Below are positions 8,081-17,109 of a stretch of 64,000 nt of DNA, piece after piece. Position numbers and translations under genes: made by a program. Under the pieces are notes generated by a model that saw nothing but the letters and a program-made list of their open reading frames with translations, was not told the origin of the DNA and did no database searches. The first letter of the stretch is position 1. Each line of letters opens with the position of its first letter. The DNA comes from Pseudomonas sp. Irchel s3f7 (GTDB lineage: Bacteria; Pseudomonadota; Gammaproteobacteria; Pseudomonadales; Pseudomonadaceae): the NCBI RefSeq assembly GCF_900187615.1, contig NZ_FYDO01000007.1:1-64000 (forward strand), written 5' to 3'.

Positions 8081-8178
8081 TGTAGGAGCGAGCCTGCTCG
8101 CGATGGTCGTTAACGATAACGCGTGTTTACTGGCGAAACGCCTCTTGAGTCCATCGCGAGCAGGCTCGTTCTCACAGT
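8081..8178. repeat. REP doublet of the RAYT-flanking subtype
   Basis: TGTAGGAGCGAGCCTGCTCG at 8081 faces CCATCGCGAGCAGGCTCG, which runs into TTCTCACAG at 8178. Read on the other strand, the spacer (ATGGACTCAAGAGGCG ... CGTTATCGTTAACGACCATC) matches the doublet at 43879-43979 beside the RAYT gene, so both belong to one REPIN family. Confidence 0.85.
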
Positions 8179-8184
8179 GAAATG

Positions 8185-8216
8185 AAAAAGGGAGCCCCGA
8201 GGGGCTCCCTTTTTTT
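8185..8216. terminator. bidirectional intrinsic terminator
   Basis: GGGAGCCCC (8190-8198) and GGGGCTCCC (8201-8209) form a nine-pair GC stem with a two-base loop, followed by seven T (8210-8216) and preceded by AAAAA. It sits between the convergent DUF4399 and serA genes and can end transcription from both sides. Confidence 0.9.
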
Positions 8217-8231
8217 CAACTGCGGCTGTTC

Positions 8232-9461
8232 TTAGAACAGTACACGGCAACGAATGGTGCCGTTGATGTGCTGCAGCTTCTCTTGCGCCAGGTCCGAGTA
8301 CTCGGCGTCGACGTCGATCACTACGTAGCCAACCTTCTCGTTGGTCTGCAGGAACTGACCGGAGATGTTGATGCCGTTTTCGGCGAAGACCTTGTTGATC
8401 TCGCTGAGCACGCCCGGGATGTTTTCGTGGATGTGCAGCAAACGGTGCTTGCCAGGGTGAGCCGGCAGGGCCACTTCCGGGAAGTTCACGGACGATACCG
8501 ACGTACCGTTGTCGCTGTACTTGACCAGTTTTTCCGCCACTTCCAGACCGATGTTGGCCTGGGCTTCAGCGGTGGAACCGCCGATGTGCGGGGTCAGGAT
8601 CACGTTGTCCAGGCCGCGCAGCGGGCTTTCGAACTCTTCGTCGTTGGAGCGTGGCTCCACCGGGAACACGTCGATGGCCGCGCCGATCAGGTGCTTGTCC
8701 TTGATGGCCGCTGCCAGGTGGTCCAGTTCAACCACGGTGCCGCGAGCAGCGTTGATCAGGATGCCGCCTTTCTTGATGGCGCGGATTTCCTTCTCGCCCA
8801 TCATCCACTGGGTGGCGGCGGTTTCCGGAACGTGCAGCGAAACGATGTCGGACATCGCCAGCAGATCGTGCAGGTTGCCTACCTGAGTCGCGTTACCCAA
8901 TGGCAGCTTGGTGATGGTGTCGTAGAAGTACACCTGCATGCCCAGGCCTTCAGCCAGGACCGACAGTTGAGTGCCGATCGAGCCGTAACCGACGATACCC
9001 AGCTTCTTGCCGCGGATTTCGAAGGAGTTGGCTGCGCTCTTGATCCAGCCACCACGGTGGCAGGAAGCGTTTTTCTCAGGGATGCCGCGCAGCAGCAGGA
9101 TCGCTTCGGCCAGTACCAGTTCCGCGACGGAACGCGTGTTGGAGTACGGCGCGTTGAACACGGCGATACCGCGTTCGCGGGCGGCGTTCAGGTCAACCTG
9201 GTTGGTGCCGATGCAGAAACAGCCGACAGCGACCAGTTTCTTCGCGTGATCGAAGATCTCTTCGGTCAGTTGAGTGCGCGAGCGAATGCCGATGAAGTGG
9301 GCATCCGCGATCTTTTCCTTCAGCTGGGCTTCCGGCAGAGAACCCGTGAGGTACTCGATGCTGGTGTAGCCCGCCGCCTTGAGGACGTCGACAGCCGATT
9401 GGTGGACGCCTTCGAGAAGAAGGAACTTGATCTTGCTCTTATCGAGAGAAGTCTTGCTCAT
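8232..9461 (-). CDS. serA: D-3-phosphoglycerate dehydrogenase
   Basis: First enzyme of serine synthesis; it oxidises 3-phosphoglycerate to 3-phosphohydroxypyruvate with NAD. The start at ATG 9461 (MSKTSLDKSK) gives 409 residues, the E. coli-type length; upstream codons look non-coding. Visible parts are the Rossmann motif GYGSIG (158-163), the ARGTVVELDHLA segment with catalytic neighbours, LTPHIGGSTAEAQ, and a C-terminal ACT domain (HRLLHIHENIPGVLSEINKV) that binds serine in this class. SerA of this type also reduces 2-oxoglutarate to D-2-hydroxyglutarate; the divergent gene encodes the enzyme that removes that product. Confidence 0.97.
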   Translation of the reverse strand: MSKTSLDKSKIKFLLLEGVHQSAVDVLKAAGYTSIEYLTGSLPEAQLKEKIADAHFIGIRSRTQLTEEIFDHAKKLVAVGCFCIGTNQVDLNAARERGIAVFNAPYSNTRSVAELVLAEAILLLRGIPEKNASCHRGGWIKSAANSFEIRGKKLGIVGYGSIGTQLSVLAEGLGMQVYFYDTITKLPLGNATQVGNLHDLLAMSDIVSLHVPETAATQWMMGEKEIRAIKKGGILINAARGTVVELDHLAAAIKDKHLIGAAIDVFPVEPRSNDEEFESPLRGLDNVILTPHIGGSTAEAQANIGLEVAEKLVKYSDNGTSVSSVNFPEVALPAHPGKHRLLHIHENIPGVLSEINKVFAENGINISGQFLQTNEKVGYVVIDVDAEYSDLAQEKLQHINGTIRCRVLF

Positions 9462-9665
9462 CTGCGTAAACCTGTATCCCGGAGAAAAATGGCAGGAAAT
9501 GGTCAACAGACGCTGACCCCGACGGCAAGAAAGCCGTCGCCGCAGGACAGTCGTTGGGCACTATGCTGCGGGGTCGATATGCTAGCATAGGCGCCCCGCT
9601 AAACACTCATTCCTGCGACGTGAAGCGTTCTCAGGATGACCATGAATTGTTCGAGAGTTCTGTCG

Positions 9666-11060
9666 ATGACCAATCCTGCCCTGATTGATGAGCTGAAGAC
9701 CCTGGTTGAGCCTGGCAAGGTGCTGACCGATGCCGACTCCCTGAATGCTTACGGTAAGGATTGGACCAAGCATTTCGCCCCGGCCCCGACCGCCATCGTG
9801 TTCCCCAAGACCACCGAGCAGGTCCAGGCCATTGTCCTGTGGGCCAACAAACACAAGGTGGCGCTGGTGCCGTCAGGCGGCCGAACCGGTCTTTCCGCCG
9901 CTGCGGTCGCGGCCAATGGCGAAGTGGTTGTGTCCTTCGACTACATGAACCAGATCCTCGACGTGAACCTCACCGACCGTACTGCCGTTTGTCAGCCCGG
10001 CGTGGTCACCAAGCAATTGCAGAACGTCGCCGAAGAAAAAGGCCTGTATTACCCGGTGGACTTCGCCTCGTCGGGCTCCAGCCAGATTGGCGGCAATATC
10101 GGCACCAATGCCGGCGGGATCAAGGTCATTCGCTACGGCATGACCCGTAACTGGGTCGCCGGCATGAAAGTGGTCACCGGCAAGGGCGACGTGCTGGAAC
10201 TGAACCGCGACCTGATCAAGAACGCCACCGGCTACGACATGCGCCAGCTGTTCATCGGCGCGGAAGGCACCCTCGGTTTCGTGGTCGAAGCGACCATGCG
10301 CCTGGACCGTGCACCGAAAAACCTCACCGCGATGGTCCTCGGCACCGCCGATTTCGACTCGATCATGCCGGTGCTGCACGCCTTCCAGAGCAAGCTCGAC
10401 CTGACCGCGTTCGAATTCTTCTCCGACAAAGCGCTGGCCAAGGTCATGGGCCGTGGCGATGTACCGGCGCCGTTCGAAACCGACTGCCCGTTCTATGCGC
10501 TGCTGGAATTCGAAGCAACCACCGAAGAAGTGGCCAACCACGCCCTGGAAACCTTCGAACACTGCGTCGAGCAGGGCTGGGTGCTGGACGGTGTGATGAG
10601 CCAGAGCGAAACCCAGCTGCAGAACCTGTGGAAGTTGCGCGAATACATCTCTGAAACCATTTCCCACTGGACGCCGTACAAGAACGACATTTCGGTCACT
10701 GTGTCGAAAGTCCCGGCATTCCTGAAGGAAATCGACGCGATCGTCGGCGAACACTACCCGGACTTCGAAATCGTCTGGTTCGGCCACATCGGCGATGGCA
10801 ACCTGCACTTGAACATCCTCAAGCCAGATAACCTGAGCAAGGACGAGTTCTTCGCCAAGTGCGCCACCGTCAACAAGTGGGTGTTCGAAACCGTCGAGAA
10901 GTACAACGGTTCGATTTCCGCCGAACACGGCGTGGGCATGACCAAGCGTGACTATTTGACCTACAGCCGTTCTCCGGTTGAGATCGAGTACATGAAAGCC
11001 GTCAAAGCGGTGTTCGACCCGAATGGCATCATGAACCCGGGCAAGATTTTCGCTGTTTGA
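9666..11060 (+). CDS. FAD-linked D-2-hydroxyglutarate dehydrogenase
   Basis: A 464-residue flavoprotein of the GlcD/VAO family with start ATG 9666 (MTNPALIDELK). The FAD_binding_4 domain shows PSGGRTGLSAAAVA and IGGNIGTNAGGIKVIRYG. The C-terminal oxidase domain shows the metal-site motif FGHIGDGNLHLNI and AEHGVGMTKRDYL, and it ends MNPGKIF. It oxidises D-2-hydroxyglutarate to 2-oxoglutarate, passing electrons to the chain through ETF. P. stutzeri and P. aeruginosa (PA0317) homologues beside serA have been shown to recycle the by-product of SerA, and the divergent pairing here supports the same role. Other D-2-hydroxyacids could be side substrates. Confidence 0.9.
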   Translation: MTNPALIDELKTLVEPGKVLTDADSLNAYGKDWTKHFAPAPTAIVFPKTTEQVQAIVLWANKHKVALVPSGGRTGLSAAAVAANGEVVVSFDYMNQILDVNLTDRTAVCQPGVVTKQLQNVAEEKGLYYPVDFASSGSSQIGGNIGTNAGGIKVIRYGMTRNWVAGMKVVTGKGDVLELNRDLIKNATGYDMRQLFIGAEGTLGFVVEATMRLDRAPKNLTAMVLGTADFDSIMPVLHAFQSKLDLTAFEFFSDKALAKVMGRGDVPAPFETDCPFYALLEFEATTEEVANHALETFEHCVEQGWVLDGVMSQSETQLQNLWKLREYISETISHWTPYKNDISVTVSKVPAFLKEIDAIVGEHYPDFEIVWFGHIGDGNLHLNILKPDNLSKDEFFAKCATVNKWVFETVEKYNGSISAEHGVGMTKRDYLTYSRSPVEIEYMKAVKAVFDPNGIMNPGKIFAV

Positions 11061-11096
11061 TTTTCGAACTTTAAGAGCACGAAGCAGGAGTCGGTA

Positions 11097-11762
11097 ATGA
11101 GCTATCAGCACCAGTATGTCGACGGTACGCGTATTCACTTCCCGTTGGGGAAAGTGGTGTGCATTGGCCGTAACTACGCCGAACACGCCAAGGAACTGGA
11201 TAACCCGGTGCCGACCGAACCCCTGCTGTTTATCAAGCCGGGCAGTTGCGTGGTGGCGCTGGAGGGTGGTTTCAGCATTCCGACCGAGCGTGGCTCAGTG
11301 CATTACGAAGCGGAAATCGCGGTGTTGATCGGCAAGCCGTTGTCGACCAAGCCGAGCCGTGAGGAAGTGCTCGATGCCATCTCCGGTTTCGCACCGGCCC
11401 TGGACTTGACCTTGCGCGACAAACAGGCCGAGCTGAAATCCAAAGGCTTGCCTTGGGAAATCGCCAAGTCGTTCGATGGCGCGGCCGTAATTGCTCCGTT
11501 CGTGTCCGGCAGCACCTTTGCCGACCTGACCGATATCGGCATCCGCCTGACCATCAACGGTGAAGTGCGCCAGGACGGCAACAGCAGCGCGATGCTCAAC
11601 CCGATCGTGCCGATGATCCAGCACATGGCCGGCTGCTTCTCGCTGCAGGCCGGTGACGTGATCCTGACCGGCACGCCAGTGGGTGTTGGCCCGCTGAACG
11701 TCGGCGACGAGATCGTGCTGGAACTGCCGGGCGCCAGCAGCTTTACCAGCAGCGTCCGTTAA
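11097..11762 (+). CDS. fumarylacetoacetate hydrolase family protein
   Basis: A 221-residue protein of the FAH/YcgM type. The metal-binding acids are seen in HYEAEIAVLIGK and in ALDLTLRDKQ; the family signature also shows in VCIGRNYAEHAKEL and ILTGTPVGVGPL. Members hydrolyse acylpyruvates or decarboxylate oxaloacetate; the ycgM/YisK-like size fits acylpyruvase or oxaloacetate decarboxylase activity. GCAGGAG precedes the ATG. It lies 37 bp after the D-2-hydroxyglutarate dehydrogenase and is probably co-transcribed. The exact substrate is undetermined. Confidence 0.86.
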   Translation: MSYQHQYVDGTRIHFPLGKVVCIGRNYAEHAKELDNPVPTEPLLFIKPGSCVVALEGGFSIPTERGSVHYEAEIAVLIGKPLSTKPSREEVLDAISGFAPALDLTLRDKQAELKSKGLPWEIAKSFDGAAVIAPFVSGSTFADLTDIGIRLTINGEVRQDGNSSAMLNPIVPMIQHMAGCFSLQAGDVILTGTPVGVGPLNVGDEIVLELPGASSFTSSVR

Positions 11763-11776
11763 CCTGCACCAACCCC

Positions 11777-11866
11777 TGTAGGAGCTGGCTTGCCAGCGAA
11801 GAGGCCGCAACATTCAATATCCATGTTGACTGTTGCGCCGCTTTCGCTGGCAGCCAGCGCCTACAA
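11777..11866. repeat. REP doublet
   Basis: TGTAGGAGCTGGCTTGCCAG opens at 11777 and the inverted partner TCGCTGGCAGCCAGCGCCTAC closes near 11866; one side has lost a base of the usual GCAAGCCAGC. The spacer has the CAACATTCAATATCCATGTTG motif also seen in the doublet at 13993. The rest of 11763-12015 shows no other feature. Confidence 0.85.
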
Positions 11867-12015
11867 GGCCGTTGTCATCCTTGCGTCGCAAAGGGCTATC
11901 CCGCCATTTCCCGTTTTTTTCACATCCTGTCTGGATAATTCCAGGGCTTGCGGCCGACTGGCCGGGTTCAATTGTGCTATTACCCATAGCCTGAATTTCT
12001 GGAACGCACTCCCCG

Positions 12016-12942
12016 ATGGCCACTCAACCGCTCTCCACGCTCAAACCTGCCCGCCGCTCGCGCTTCGCCCTGCGTTGGTACACCTGGCTTTTGCTGGTGA
12101 CCGCTATCGCTTATGGCCTCGCATTTGCCATGCATTGGGACGACCGTGGCGTGCTTTGGATGCAGGAAAGTTTCGAAAGCCCGGCCGAGCGCCAGGATAG
12201 TGTCTGGTTGCCGGACTACCAGGCTGTGATCGACGCCAAGCCGCTGCCTGGCATGGAAAAGGACGAGGCCTCCGATCTGGCCTACGACCCTCAGTCCAAA
12301 ACCCTGTTTTCGGTCATGGGCAAGAACCCCTTCCTGGTCGAGCTGACCTTGCAGGGCGATGTTCTACGCAAAATGCCACTGGTGGGCTGGAGCAACCCGG
12401 AAGGTGTCGCCGAGCTGGGCAACGGCCTGCTGGCCATTGTCGATGAGCGTGACCACCAGATCACCATCGTCAAAGTCGATGCCGACACCCGCGAACTGAA
12501 CCTCGCCGATTTCCCTAAATACGACCTCGGGCCTTCGAAAGACCAGAACAAGGCTTTTGAAGGTGTCACCTGGGATGCGCGTAACCAGCAGCTGTTGCTG
12601 GGTGAAGAGCGTCCACCGGCGTTGTTCACCTGGAAAGGCGATGGCAAGACGCTCACCGGTGACAAGCAAAAGCTTGCCAGCGATGAGCTGGACATCCGCA
12701 ACCTCTCGGCCTTGGCCATTGACCCGCGCACCGGTCATACCCTCGTGCTGTCCGCTGACTCTCACCTGTTGCTGGAGTTGGACGAGAAGGGCGAACAGGT
12801 CAGCTTCATGACCCTGCTGCGCGGTTTCAACGGCCTGAAAAAGACCATCCCTCGCGCCGAAGGTGTGACCATGGACGAGGCCGGCACGCTGTACATGGTG
12901 AGTGAACCGAACCTGTTTTACCGCTTCGAAAAGCAGAAATGA
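12016..12942 (+). CDS. SdiA-regulated domain protein, membrane-anchored beta-propeller (copy 1)
   Basis: A 308-residue protein with an N-terminal basic stretch and one membrane helix (about residues 22-40) followed by an extracytoplasmic domain of the SdiA-regulated/YjiK type. The domain has repeated strands: LAYDPQSKTLFSVMGKN, VGWSNPEGVAELGNG, FEGVTWDARNQQLLL and a closing AEGVTMDEAGTLYMVSEPN. Conserved acids in these turns are typical of phytase-like propellers that bind calcium. It is paralogous to the next gene, which shares the closing motif. Function unknown; a role in envelope sensing or hydrolysis is a guess. Confidence 0.83.
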   Translation: MATQPLSTLKPARRSRFALRWYTWLLLVTAIAYGLAFAMHWDDRGVLWMQESFESPAERQDSVWLPDYQAVIDAKPLPGMEKDEASDLAYDPQSKTLFSVMGKNPFLVELTLQGDVLRKMPLVGWSNPEGVAELGNGLLAIVDERDHQITIVKVDADTRELNLADFPKYDLGPSKDQNKAFEGVTWDARNQQLLLGEERPPALFTWKGDGKTLTGDKQKLASDELDIRNLSALAIDPRTGHTLVLSADSHLLLELDEKGEQVSFMTLLRGFNGLKKTIPRAEGVTMDEAGTLYMVSEPNLFYRFEKQK

Positions 12943-13060
12943 CGCTTATGTTGTGTAGGAATAATTACGTTCGGTTGTGCGGCTTGGCCCGTGGCCATTA
13001 AGCTTCAGTTCAGACAGGCGTGTTATTCCATTCGCCAGTCCTGAACCCGAGCCCTCCCGA

Positions 13061-13978
13061 ATGCGTCGACTTGCCCGTCCCAAGCCCCTGATTCTGATCT
13101 TGTCAGTGATCGCTCTGATCGTCTTGATCGTGATCGGGCAGTACATGCGCCTGTTCGAACGCGCCTGGTTCAACCTGTACACCCTTTGGCAGCCCATGAG
13201 CACCCAGTCCATCGGCCTGGATCAATATCAGGTGGCAGTAGAAGGGCAAGTGATTGAAGGTTTGAACGACGACGTATCAGCGTTGACCTTCGATCCGGTG
13301 CGCAGAAGCCTGTTTACCGTGACCAACAAGAACTCCGAGCTGATCGAGTTATCCCTCGACGGCAAGATCCTGCGCCGTCTTTCACTGATCGGTTTCGGTG
13401 ATCCGGAAGCCGTGGAGTTCATCAGCGACGACACCTATGTCATCACTGACGAACGCCAGCAGCGGCTGATCAAGATTCGCCTGGAGCCAGGCGCGACGTT
13501 CCTCGATGCGGCAGACGCTGAACAGATGACCCTCGGCGTGCACATGAGCGGCAACAAGGGGTTTGAGGGGCTGGCCTATGATTCGGTGGGCAAGCGTCTG
13601 TTCGTCGCGAAGGAGCGCGATCCGATGCTGATTTACGAGGTGCACGGGTTTCCGCATTTCAACCCGGAAAAATCCTACGCGGTGCACGTGATCAACAACC
13701 CCAAGCGCGATGCCGGGATGTTTGTACGGGATCTGTCGAGTCTGCAATATGACGAGCGCAGCGGGCATTTGCTGGCGCTGTCGGACGAGTCGCGGTTGAT
13801 TCTGGAGCTGGATGTGGGTGGACGGCCGCTGAGTACCATGTCACTGAGCAAGGGCCGGCAGGGCCTGAAGAAAACCGTGCCGCAGGCTGAAGGGATCGCC
13901 ATGGATGACGAGGGCACGATGTACCTGGTGAGCGAGCCGAACCTGTTTTACGTCTTCAAAAAACCAACCCAGCCTTGA
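13061..13978 (+). CDS. SdiA-regulated domain protein, membrane-anchored beta-propeller (copy 2)
   Basis: The start at ATG 13061 gives 305 residues with a clean signal-anchor (RRLARPKPLILILSVIALIV); the GTG at 12977 would add 28 atypical residues. The propeller repeats match the upstream gene blade by blade: LTFDPVRRSLFTVTNKN, LIGFGDPEAVEFI, FEGLAYDSVGKRLFV and AEGIAMDDEGTMYLVSEPN. The two genes are a tandem duplication that has diverged widely in the anchors. They lie 118 bp apart on the same strand. Function unknown. Confidence 0.83.
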   Translation: MRRLARPKPLILILSVIALIVLIVIGQYMRLFERAWFNLYTLWQPMSTQSIGLDQYQVAVEGQVIEGLNDDVSALTFDPVRRSLFTVTNKNSELIELSLDGKILRRLSLIGFGDPEAVEFISDDTYVITDERQQRLIKIRLEPGATFLDAADAEQMTLGVHMSGNKGFEGLAYDSVGKRLFVAKERDPMLIYEVHGFPHFNPEKSYAVHVINNPKRDAGMFVRDLSSLQYDERSGHLLALSDESRLILELDVGGRPLSTMSLSKGRQGLKKTVPQAEGIAMDDEGTMYLVSEPNLFYVFKKPTQP

Positions 13979-13992
13979 GGCTGACACGGTTC

Positions 13993-14084
13993 CTGCAGGA
14001 GCTGGCTTGCCAGCGAAGGGTGCAAGACATTCGACATCGATGTCGGCCATTACACCGCTTTCGCTGGCAAGCCAGCGCCTACAG
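13993..14084. repeat. REP doublet
   Basis: CTGCAGGAGCTGGCTTGCCA (from 13993) and the inverted copy TCGCTGGCAAGCCAGCGCCT flank a spacer with GACATTCGACATCGATGTCG. It separates the convergent propeller gene and rpiA. Confidence 0.85.
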
Positions 14085-14098
14085 GGGATTGTGTGAGC

Positions 14099-14773
14099 TT
14101 ATTCAGCGCGCAGGGTTTTCACGCCTTCGCGGGTGCCCAGCAGCAACAGGTCCGCCGGACGCGCCGCGAACAAGCCGTTGGTGACCACGCCGACGATGGC
14201 ATTGATCTGCGTTTCCAGCTCCACCGGATTGGTGATCTGCATGTTGAACACATCGAGGATGATGTTGCCGTTGTCGGTCAGTACGCCTTCACGGTAGACC
14301 GGGTCGCCGCCCAGCTTCACCAGTTCACGCGCCACATGGCTGCGGGCCATCGGGATCACTTCGACCGGCAGCGGGAATGCGCCGAGCACCGGTACCAGCT
14401 TGCTGCCATCGGCGATGCAGATAAAGGTCTTGGCCACGGCCGCGACAATCTTCTCGCGGGTCAGGGCCGCGCCGCCGCCCTTGATCAGGTTCAGGTGTTC
14501 GTCGCTTTCATCGGCGCCGTCGATGTAGAACTCCAGATCGCTGACGGTGTTCAGCTCATACACCGGAATCCCGTGGCCCTTGAGGCGTGCGGCGGTGGCT
14601 TCGGAACTGGCGACGGCGCCATCGAATGCGCCCTTGTGCTTGGCCAGCGCGTCGATGAAGCAGTTGGCGGTGGAGCCGGTGCCGACCCCGACGATGCTCT
14701 TGTCGTCGAGTTTCGGAAGGATGAAGTCGACGGCGGCCTGAGCCACTGCCTGTTTGAGTTGATCCTGGGTCAT
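14099..14773 (-). CDS. rpiA: ribose-5-phosphate isomerase A
   Basis: Interconverts ribose 5-phosphate and ribulose 5-phosphate in the non-oxidative pentose phosphate pathway. The 224 residues are the normal length. Motifs are the phosphate-binding [15 protein letters not shown], the catalytic region [28 protein letters not shown], and the late DNGNIILDV. It diverges from ilvA, an arrangement also present, from memory, in P. aeruginosa. Confidence 0.97.
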   Translation of the reverse strand: MTQDQLKQAVAQAAVDFILPKLDDKSIVGVGTGSTANCFIDALAKHKGAFDGAVASSEATAARLKGHGIPVYELNTVSDLEFYIDGADESDEHLNLIKGGGAALTREKIVAAVAKTFICIADGSKLVPVLGAFPLPVEVIPMARSHVARELVKLGGDPVYREGVLTDNGNIILDVFNMQITNPVELETQINAIVGVVTNGLFAARPADLLLLGTREGVKTLRAE

Positions 14774-15109
14774 GCGGGCTCCGAGGTGTCGAAGAAGGAA
14801 CGAAAGGCCGGCATTATAGGCTTCGGGGCGGGGAAGGTCATTGCCCGATTGGCAGAGAGCAGGAGTTCTGGTGCCGGATGGCTTTTGTGGCGAGGGAGCT
14901 TGCTCCCGCTGGAGCGCAAAGCGGTCCCCTGCATTCTTTCAGACATAATGTGCAATATGGATTTACGACTGCTTCGCAGCCGAGCGGGAGCAAGCTCCCT
15001 CGCCACAATGGTTTCATGGTGTCCAAAACCACCGGTTTAATGTGGTCGTGCGGCCAAAAGCCGGGTTAGACTCCGTGGTCCTGCCCAACCCGCTCAGTGA
15101 TGCTTTCCG
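14774..15109. other. rpiA-ilvA intergenic region with a long REP doublet
   Basis: The divergent genes are 336 bp apart. Positions 14885-15007 hold another REP subtype: TTGTGGCGAGGGAGCTTGCT near 14885 and its mirror GGGAGCAAGCTCCCTCGCCA near 14986, with an extended spacer. Promoters for both genes should lie outside the doublet, but no convincing -35/-10 pair was identified. Confidence 0.8.
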
Positions 15110-16624
15110 ATGCTTGAACAGTACGTCAAAAAGATCCTCACCTCGCGCGTTTATGACGTTGCCGTAGAAACCCCATTGCAGACTGCCCGCCAGCTCTCCG
15201 AGCGGCTGGGCAACAGCATTTGGCTCAAGCGCGAAGACTTGCAGCCGGTGTACTCGTTCAAGATTCGCGGCGCCTACAACAAATTGACCCAGCTGAGCGA
15301 CGAAGAGCGCGCTCGCGGCGTGGTCACCGCGTCGGCGGGCAACCATGCCCAAGGCCTGGCCCTGGCGGCCAAGGTGTTGGGCGTGAAAGCGACCATCGTC
15401 ATGCCCAAGACCACCCCCGAGATCAAGGTCGAAGGCGTGCGCTCCCGTGGCGGTAAAGTGGTGCTGCACGGCGATTCGTTCCCGGAAGCCCTGGCTTACT
15501 CGCTGAAACTGGTCGACGAAAAAGGCTACGTCTATATCCACCCGTATGACGATCCCCACACCATTGCCGGGCAGGGCACGGTGGCGATGGAGATTCTGCG
15601 CCAGCACCCACAGCCATTGGATGCGATTTTCGTCCCGGTGGGCGGTGGCGGCCTGATCGCCGGTATTGCGGCGTACGTGAAGTACCTGCGGCCAGACATC
15701 AAGGTCATCGGTGTCGAGCCGGATGATTCAAATTGTCTGCAAGCGGCCATGGCGGCAGGTGAGCGCGTGGTGTTGCCGACCGTGGGCCTCTTCGCCGATG
15801 GCGTGGCGGTGGCTCAGATCGGTCAGCACACCTTCGATATCTGCAAAGATTATGTCGATGAAGTGATCACCGTCAGCACCGATGAAATCTGTGCCGCTAT
15901 CAAGGATATCTACGACGATACCCGCTCGATCACCGAACCTGCCGGCGCCTTGGGTGTGGCCGGGATCAAGAAGTATGTCGAACAGCGCGGGGTCACCGGG
16001 CAGACCTTCGTGGCGATCGATTCCGGCGCCAACGTCAACTTCGACCGCCTGCGCCATGTCGCCGAGCGTGCGGAGTTGGGCGAAGGCCGTGAAGCGATCA
16101 TCGCCGTGACCATCCCCGAGAAACCGGGCAGCTTCAAGGCGTTCTGCGAGGCCATCGGCAAGCGCCAGATCACCGAATTCAATTACCGCTACAACACCGG
16201 CAGCGAAGCGCACATCTTTGTCGGCGTGCAGACGCACCCGGACAACGACCCGCGCAGCACGTTGATCGCCAGCCTGAGCGAGCAGGGTTTCCCGGTGCTG
16301 GACCTGACCGACAACGAGCTGGCCAAGTTGCACATCCGGCACATGGTCGGCGGCCGTGCGGCGCACGTGGTCGATGAAGTGATTCTGCGTTTCGAGTTCC
16401 CGGAGCGTCCGGGCGCGCTGTTCAACTTCCTCAACAAATTGGGCGGGCGATGGAACATCTCGATGTTCCATTACCGCAACCATGGCGCGGCGGATGGTCG
16501 TGTCGTTGCGGGCCTGCAAGTGCCCCACGACGAGCGCCACCTGGTGCCGGCGGCGCTGGAAGAGATTGGTTACCCGTACTGGGATGAAAGCGATAACCCG
16601 GCCTACCAGTTGTTTCTGGGCTAA
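15110..16624 (+). CDS. ilvA: threonine ammonia-lyase, biosynthetic
   Basis: Deaminates threonine to 2-oxobutanoate, the first step towards isoleucine. The 504 residues match the allosteric biosynthetic type. The PLP lysine is Lys51 in SFKIRGAYNKL; the cofactor phosphate loop is VGGGGLIAGIA. The C-terminal third carries two ACT-like regulatory domains (AVTIPEKPGSFKAFCEAIG and LRFEFPERPGALFNFLNKLG) that give isoleucine inhibition and valine activation in this family. A small membrane-protein gene follows 37 bp after the stop. Confidence 0.97.
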   Translation: MLEQYVKKILTSRVYDVAVETPLQTARQLSERLGNSIWLKREDLQPVYSFKIRGAYNKLTQLSDEERARGVVTASAGNHAQGLALAAKVLGVKATIVMPKTTPEIKVEGVRSRGGKVVLHGDSFPEALAYSLKLVDEKGYVYIHPYDDPHTIAGQGTVAMEILRQHPQPLDAIFVPVGGGGLIAGIAAYVKYLRPDIKVIGVEPDDSNCLQAAMAAGERVVLPTVGLFADGVAVAQIGQHTFDICKDYVDEVITVSTDEICAAIKDIYDDTRSITEPAGALGVAGIKKYVEQRGVTGQTFVAIDSGANVNFDRLRHVAERAELGEGREAIIAVTIPEKPGSFKAFCEAIGKRQITEFNYRYNTGSEAHIFVGVQTHPDNDPRSTLIASLSEQGFPVLDLTDNELAKLHIRHMVGGRAAHVVDEVILRFEFPERPGALFNFLNKLGGRWNISMFHYRNHGAADGRVVAGLQVPHDERHLVPAALEEIGYPYWDESDNPAYQLFLG

Positions 16625-16661
16625 CGGCTACGACGATGGCAATGCATAAGGAAATCGAACC

Positions 16662-17087
16662 ATGGAAACGTTAACGGCCCTGAAAATGGCGCACATGGTG
16701 GCGACGGTGGTGTTGCTGTTGTCTGCGCTGGGTCTGGGGATCTGGGTCTGGCGTGCGCGGCATAATGGCGATGCGACGGCCGGCAGCCGCACCTTGCAGC
16801 GGCCACGGGTGTTTATCTGGCTGTTGATGGGGCTGGCGTTGTTGAGCATGCCGTTTACCGGCTGGTGGATGGTGCACCTGGTGGGCTGGCCGCTGGGGCA
16901 GACCTGGTTGCTGGCCTCGAGTGTGCTGTACACCGTGGCGGCGCTGGCGTGGTTCTGGTTGCTGGTGCGGCTGAACAAACTGCGCAAGGCGCCGGGTGGC
17001 GTGGGTAAATTTACCTTTGGCTTGGCGTTGTTCAGTTTTGTCTGCTTTATCGCCATTGCCGGATTGATGGGCGCCAAGCCGGTTTAA
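16662..17087 (+). CDS. small integral membrane protein (DUF2269-like)
   Basis: A 141-residue hydrophobic protein with four predicted helices (about 8-32, 49-70, 76-105 and 119-136) and short polar ends. The start METLTALKMAHMVATVVLLL and a mid-protein MPFTGWWMVHLVGWPLG resemble the DUF2269 group of small membrane proteins, in which paired His residues could bind heme. No catalytic motif is present. Its place after ilvA suggests co-transcription only. Function unknown. Confidence 0.72.
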   Translation: METLTALKMAHMVATVVLLLSALGLGIWVWRARHNGDATAGSRTLQRPRVFIWLLMGLALLSMPFTGWWMVHLVGWPLGQTWLLASSVLYTVAALAWFWLLVRLNKLRKAPGGVGKFTFGLALFSFVCFIAIAGLMGAKPV

Positions 17088-17109
17088 TGTTTGAGACCGA
17101 GTTGAAGCT

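Noticed and set aside
8268..9590. Plus-strand open frame opposite serA
   Set aside because: Shadow of serA without family signature.
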